This document shows positions 62,627 through 64,000 of a stretch of DNA of 64,000 bases, one piece after another. A program made the position numbers and the translations under genes. Numbering within the stretch: the stretch's first letter is position 1; each line of letters opens with the position of its first letter. Origin of the DNA: Spirochaetaceae bacterium. Lineage in GTDB: Bacteria; Myxococcota_A; UBA9160; UBA4427. The notes under the pieces were generated by a model. That model was given only the letters and a program-made list of their open reading frames with translations. It was not told the DNA's origin and did not search any database. The stretch lies in assembly GCA_020632655.1 (NCBI GenBank), contig JACKFD010000001.1, positions 62,001-126,000 of the forward strand, in the 5' to 3' direction.

Positions 62627-63829
62627 TCAGAGCAGCGGCGGCGCGGTCGCGACGGCTCCGCCCGTCTCGCGCGCGTCCCGCACGCCGAGGGCGACGAGCC
62701 CGGCGCTCGCCACGAGCACCGCAGCCGCGAGGAAGGGCAGGGCGTCGCCCGCGTCGTAGAGGGCACCCGCGAGGATCGGACCCACGACCCGCGCCGCCGA
62801 AGCGCTCGACTGGAAGACGCCCAGCACGACCCCGCGCGTGCGCTCCTCGGCATTCAACGAGACGAGACTCATCATCGGCGGCTGCGCGAGCCCCCGGCCG
62901 ACCGCCGCGATCGCGAGCGGCACGAGCAGCCACGCGACGGTCGACGGTACGGGCAGCGTCGCGAAGGCGATCGTCATGAGGCCGAGCCCGCCGAGCACGA
63001 GTCGGCGCTCGCGGAAGCGCGCCGAGAGGCGCTTCATGCCGCCGCCCTGGATGCCGCCCATCACGATCGCCATGCCGAGCATCACGAGCCCCACGCCGAG
63101 CTCGTCGTAGCCGAAGCGATGGGCCATGAAGAAGGCGAAGACGGTCTCGAGCTGGGTCACGGCGACGGAGAAGAGGAAGTAGATGAAGCAGAGTCGTCCG
63201 ACCCCGGGCTCGCGCAGGACGGCGAGGCGGGAGAGCGGTCGCGTCGTCTCGTGCCCCGCGTGCCGCGCCGGCTCGCGCAGCCGCAGCGCGGCCCAGACGA
63301 GATTCGCGGCGGCCATGCCCGCCGCCACGAACATCGGCGTCCCGTGGCCGAGCCGCGCCAGCGCGCCGCCGATCGGCGGGCCGAGGGTGAAGCCCACGGC
63401 GAAGGACGCCCCGATCATGCCCATCCAGCGCGTGCGGTCGGCCTCCTCCGTCACGTCCGTCAGGTAGGCGGTTGCGACGCTGATGTTCGCGCCGAAGGCG
63501 CCGGAGAGCAGCCGCGCGAGGTAGATCTGCGGCAGGGAGTCGGCAAAGCCGAGCAGCCCGAGTGCGATGGCCGTGCCGGCGATCGTGAGCAGCATGACCG
63601 GGCGCCGGCCGATGCGGTCGGAGAGCCGACCCCAGACCGGGGCGAAGAGGAATTGCATGCCCGCGTGGCAGGCCACGATCCAGCCGAGATGGGTACCGTC
63701 GGCGCCGAAGCGCTCGGCCCAGAAGGGCAGGATCGGCACGACGATGCCGAAGCCGATCAGGTCGACGACGATCACGCTGAAGAGGACGAGAAGCCCCCGC
63801 GAGTCCCCTCGAGCGTCGTCTCCGGCCAA
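62627..63829 (-). CDS. MFS transporter (TCR/Tet-like drug:proton antiporter)
   Basis: A 400-residue, 12-helix major facilitator protein with motif A between helices 2 and 3 (GRLSDRIGRRPVML) and the conserved FGIVVPILPFWAE opening of Tet-type exporters. The best start is TTG at 63829; it gives a short acidic N-terminus before helix 1. It would export a small drug-like substrate. It is convergent with the DUF928 gene. Substrate unknown. Confidence 0.9.
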   Translation of the reverse strand: MAGDDARGDSRGLLVLFSVIVVDLIGFGIVVPILPFWAERFGADGTHLGWIVACHAGMQFLFAPVWGRLSDRIGRRPVMLLTIAGTAIALGLLGFADSLPQIYLARLLSGAFGANISVATAYLTDVTEEADRTRWMGMIGASFAVGFTLGPPIGGALARLGHGTPMFVAAGMAAANLVWAALRLREPARHAGHETTRPLSRLAVLREPGVGRLCFIYFLFSVAVTQLETVFAFFMAHRFGYDELGVGLVMLGMAIVMGGIQGGGMKRLSARFRERRLVLGGLGLMTIAFATLPVPSTVAWLLVPLAIAAVGRGLAQPPMMSLVSLNAEERTRGVVLGVFQSSASAARVVGPILAGALYDAGDALPFLAAAVLVASAGLVALGVRDARETGGAVATAPPLL

Positions 63830-63908
63830 TTCGCGTCACTCCCGGCCGCCTCGCGGCGACCCACCCGGCGAGCCGCGCAGGCTAGCAGCACGCCGGCCGT
63901 CGCGGGGC

Positions 63909-63929
63909 TGCCTGCAACCCTTTCAGGCA
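63909..63929. promoter_or_regulatory. 6-bp inverted repeat upstream of the MFS gene
   Basis: TGCCTG (63909-63914) and CAGGCA (63924-63929) flank a 9-bp spacer in the 171-bp region right of the MFS start. A next rightward gene may begin just beyond the window, as GAGGAG appears at the right edge. Operator function is a guess. Confidence 0.3.
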
Positions 63930-64000
63930 CCTGCGTCGATTGCTGCAAGTACCCGGATTCCTTACCTTGCCGCGGCCTCATCCGCGCATCCCGAGGAGAT

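Overview
This 64 kb window is very GC-rich and densely coded. It comes from a didermic (Gram-negative type) bacterium: it has TolC-, autotransporter- and beta-barrel-type outer-membrane proteins, several lipoproteins, a PEP-CTERM protein and an ExbD protein. The gene set is dominated by acyl-CoA chemistry (CaiB/Frc CoA-transferases, crotonases, SDRs, luciferase-like flavoproteins, a MaoC hydratase, an acyl-CoA ligase). With an OPT transporter, a sterol-desaturase-like hydroxylase and a CHASE2 cyclase, this fits a Myxococcota/Binatota-like 'deltaproteobacterial' lineage. That placement is inference; no rRNA or other taxonomic marker beyond pheST is present. I saw no tRNA, rRNA, insertion sequence, prophage or CRISPR array.

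Layout. 1-3.7 kb: a leftward crotonase/SDR/SDR operon, divergent from an acetoacetate-decarboxylase-like gene and an EthD-domain gene. 3.7-15.05 kb: a seven-gene leftward array, dabB-dabA-lysR-usp-ABC-hlyD-tolC, joining a DAB-type inorganic-carbon transporter and its LysR regulator to a UspA-like protein and a tripartite export system. The ABC protein of that system has lost most ATPase motifs. An AT-rich, dyad-rich control region lies upstream at 14.9-15.05 kb. 15.2-20.1 kb: winged-helix regulator, sulfatase (probable CTG start), orphan ExbD, TauD-type dioxygenase and PEP-CTERM protein. 20.3-28.7 kb: OPT transporter, small exported protein, dicarboxylate symporter, GST, RRM protein, small basic protein, crotonase, LLM flavoprotein and lipocalin. 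28.7-35.0 kb: two lipoprotein genes, one carrying an alkaline-phosphatase-fold domain, then a Cpx-like envelope-stress module (CpxP-like, response regulator, histidine kinase).

35-50.6 kb: acyl-CoA and secondary-metabolism genes, including three CaiB-family CoA-transferases (one a tandem fusion of about 800 residues), an amidohydrolase, an acyl-CoA ligase operon with a small unknown protein and a double-length crotonase, a beta-barrel protein, DUF72, a methyltransferase, an SDR, an LLM protein and a fatty acid hydroxylase. 50.7-56 kb: an autotransporter with a repetitive passenger, a MaoC-type hydratase, a structured non-coding stretch bounded by two terminator-like hairpins, and a YkuK-like protein. 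56-64 kb: pheT/pheS, a CHASE2-adenylate cyclase coupled to a DUF928 gene, and an MFS transporter.

The strongest candidate for something undescribed is the DAB + UspA-like + degenerate-ABC/HlyD/TolC array. The possible non-coding RNA near 55.0-55.4 kb and several clean dyads next to regulators are weaker leads.
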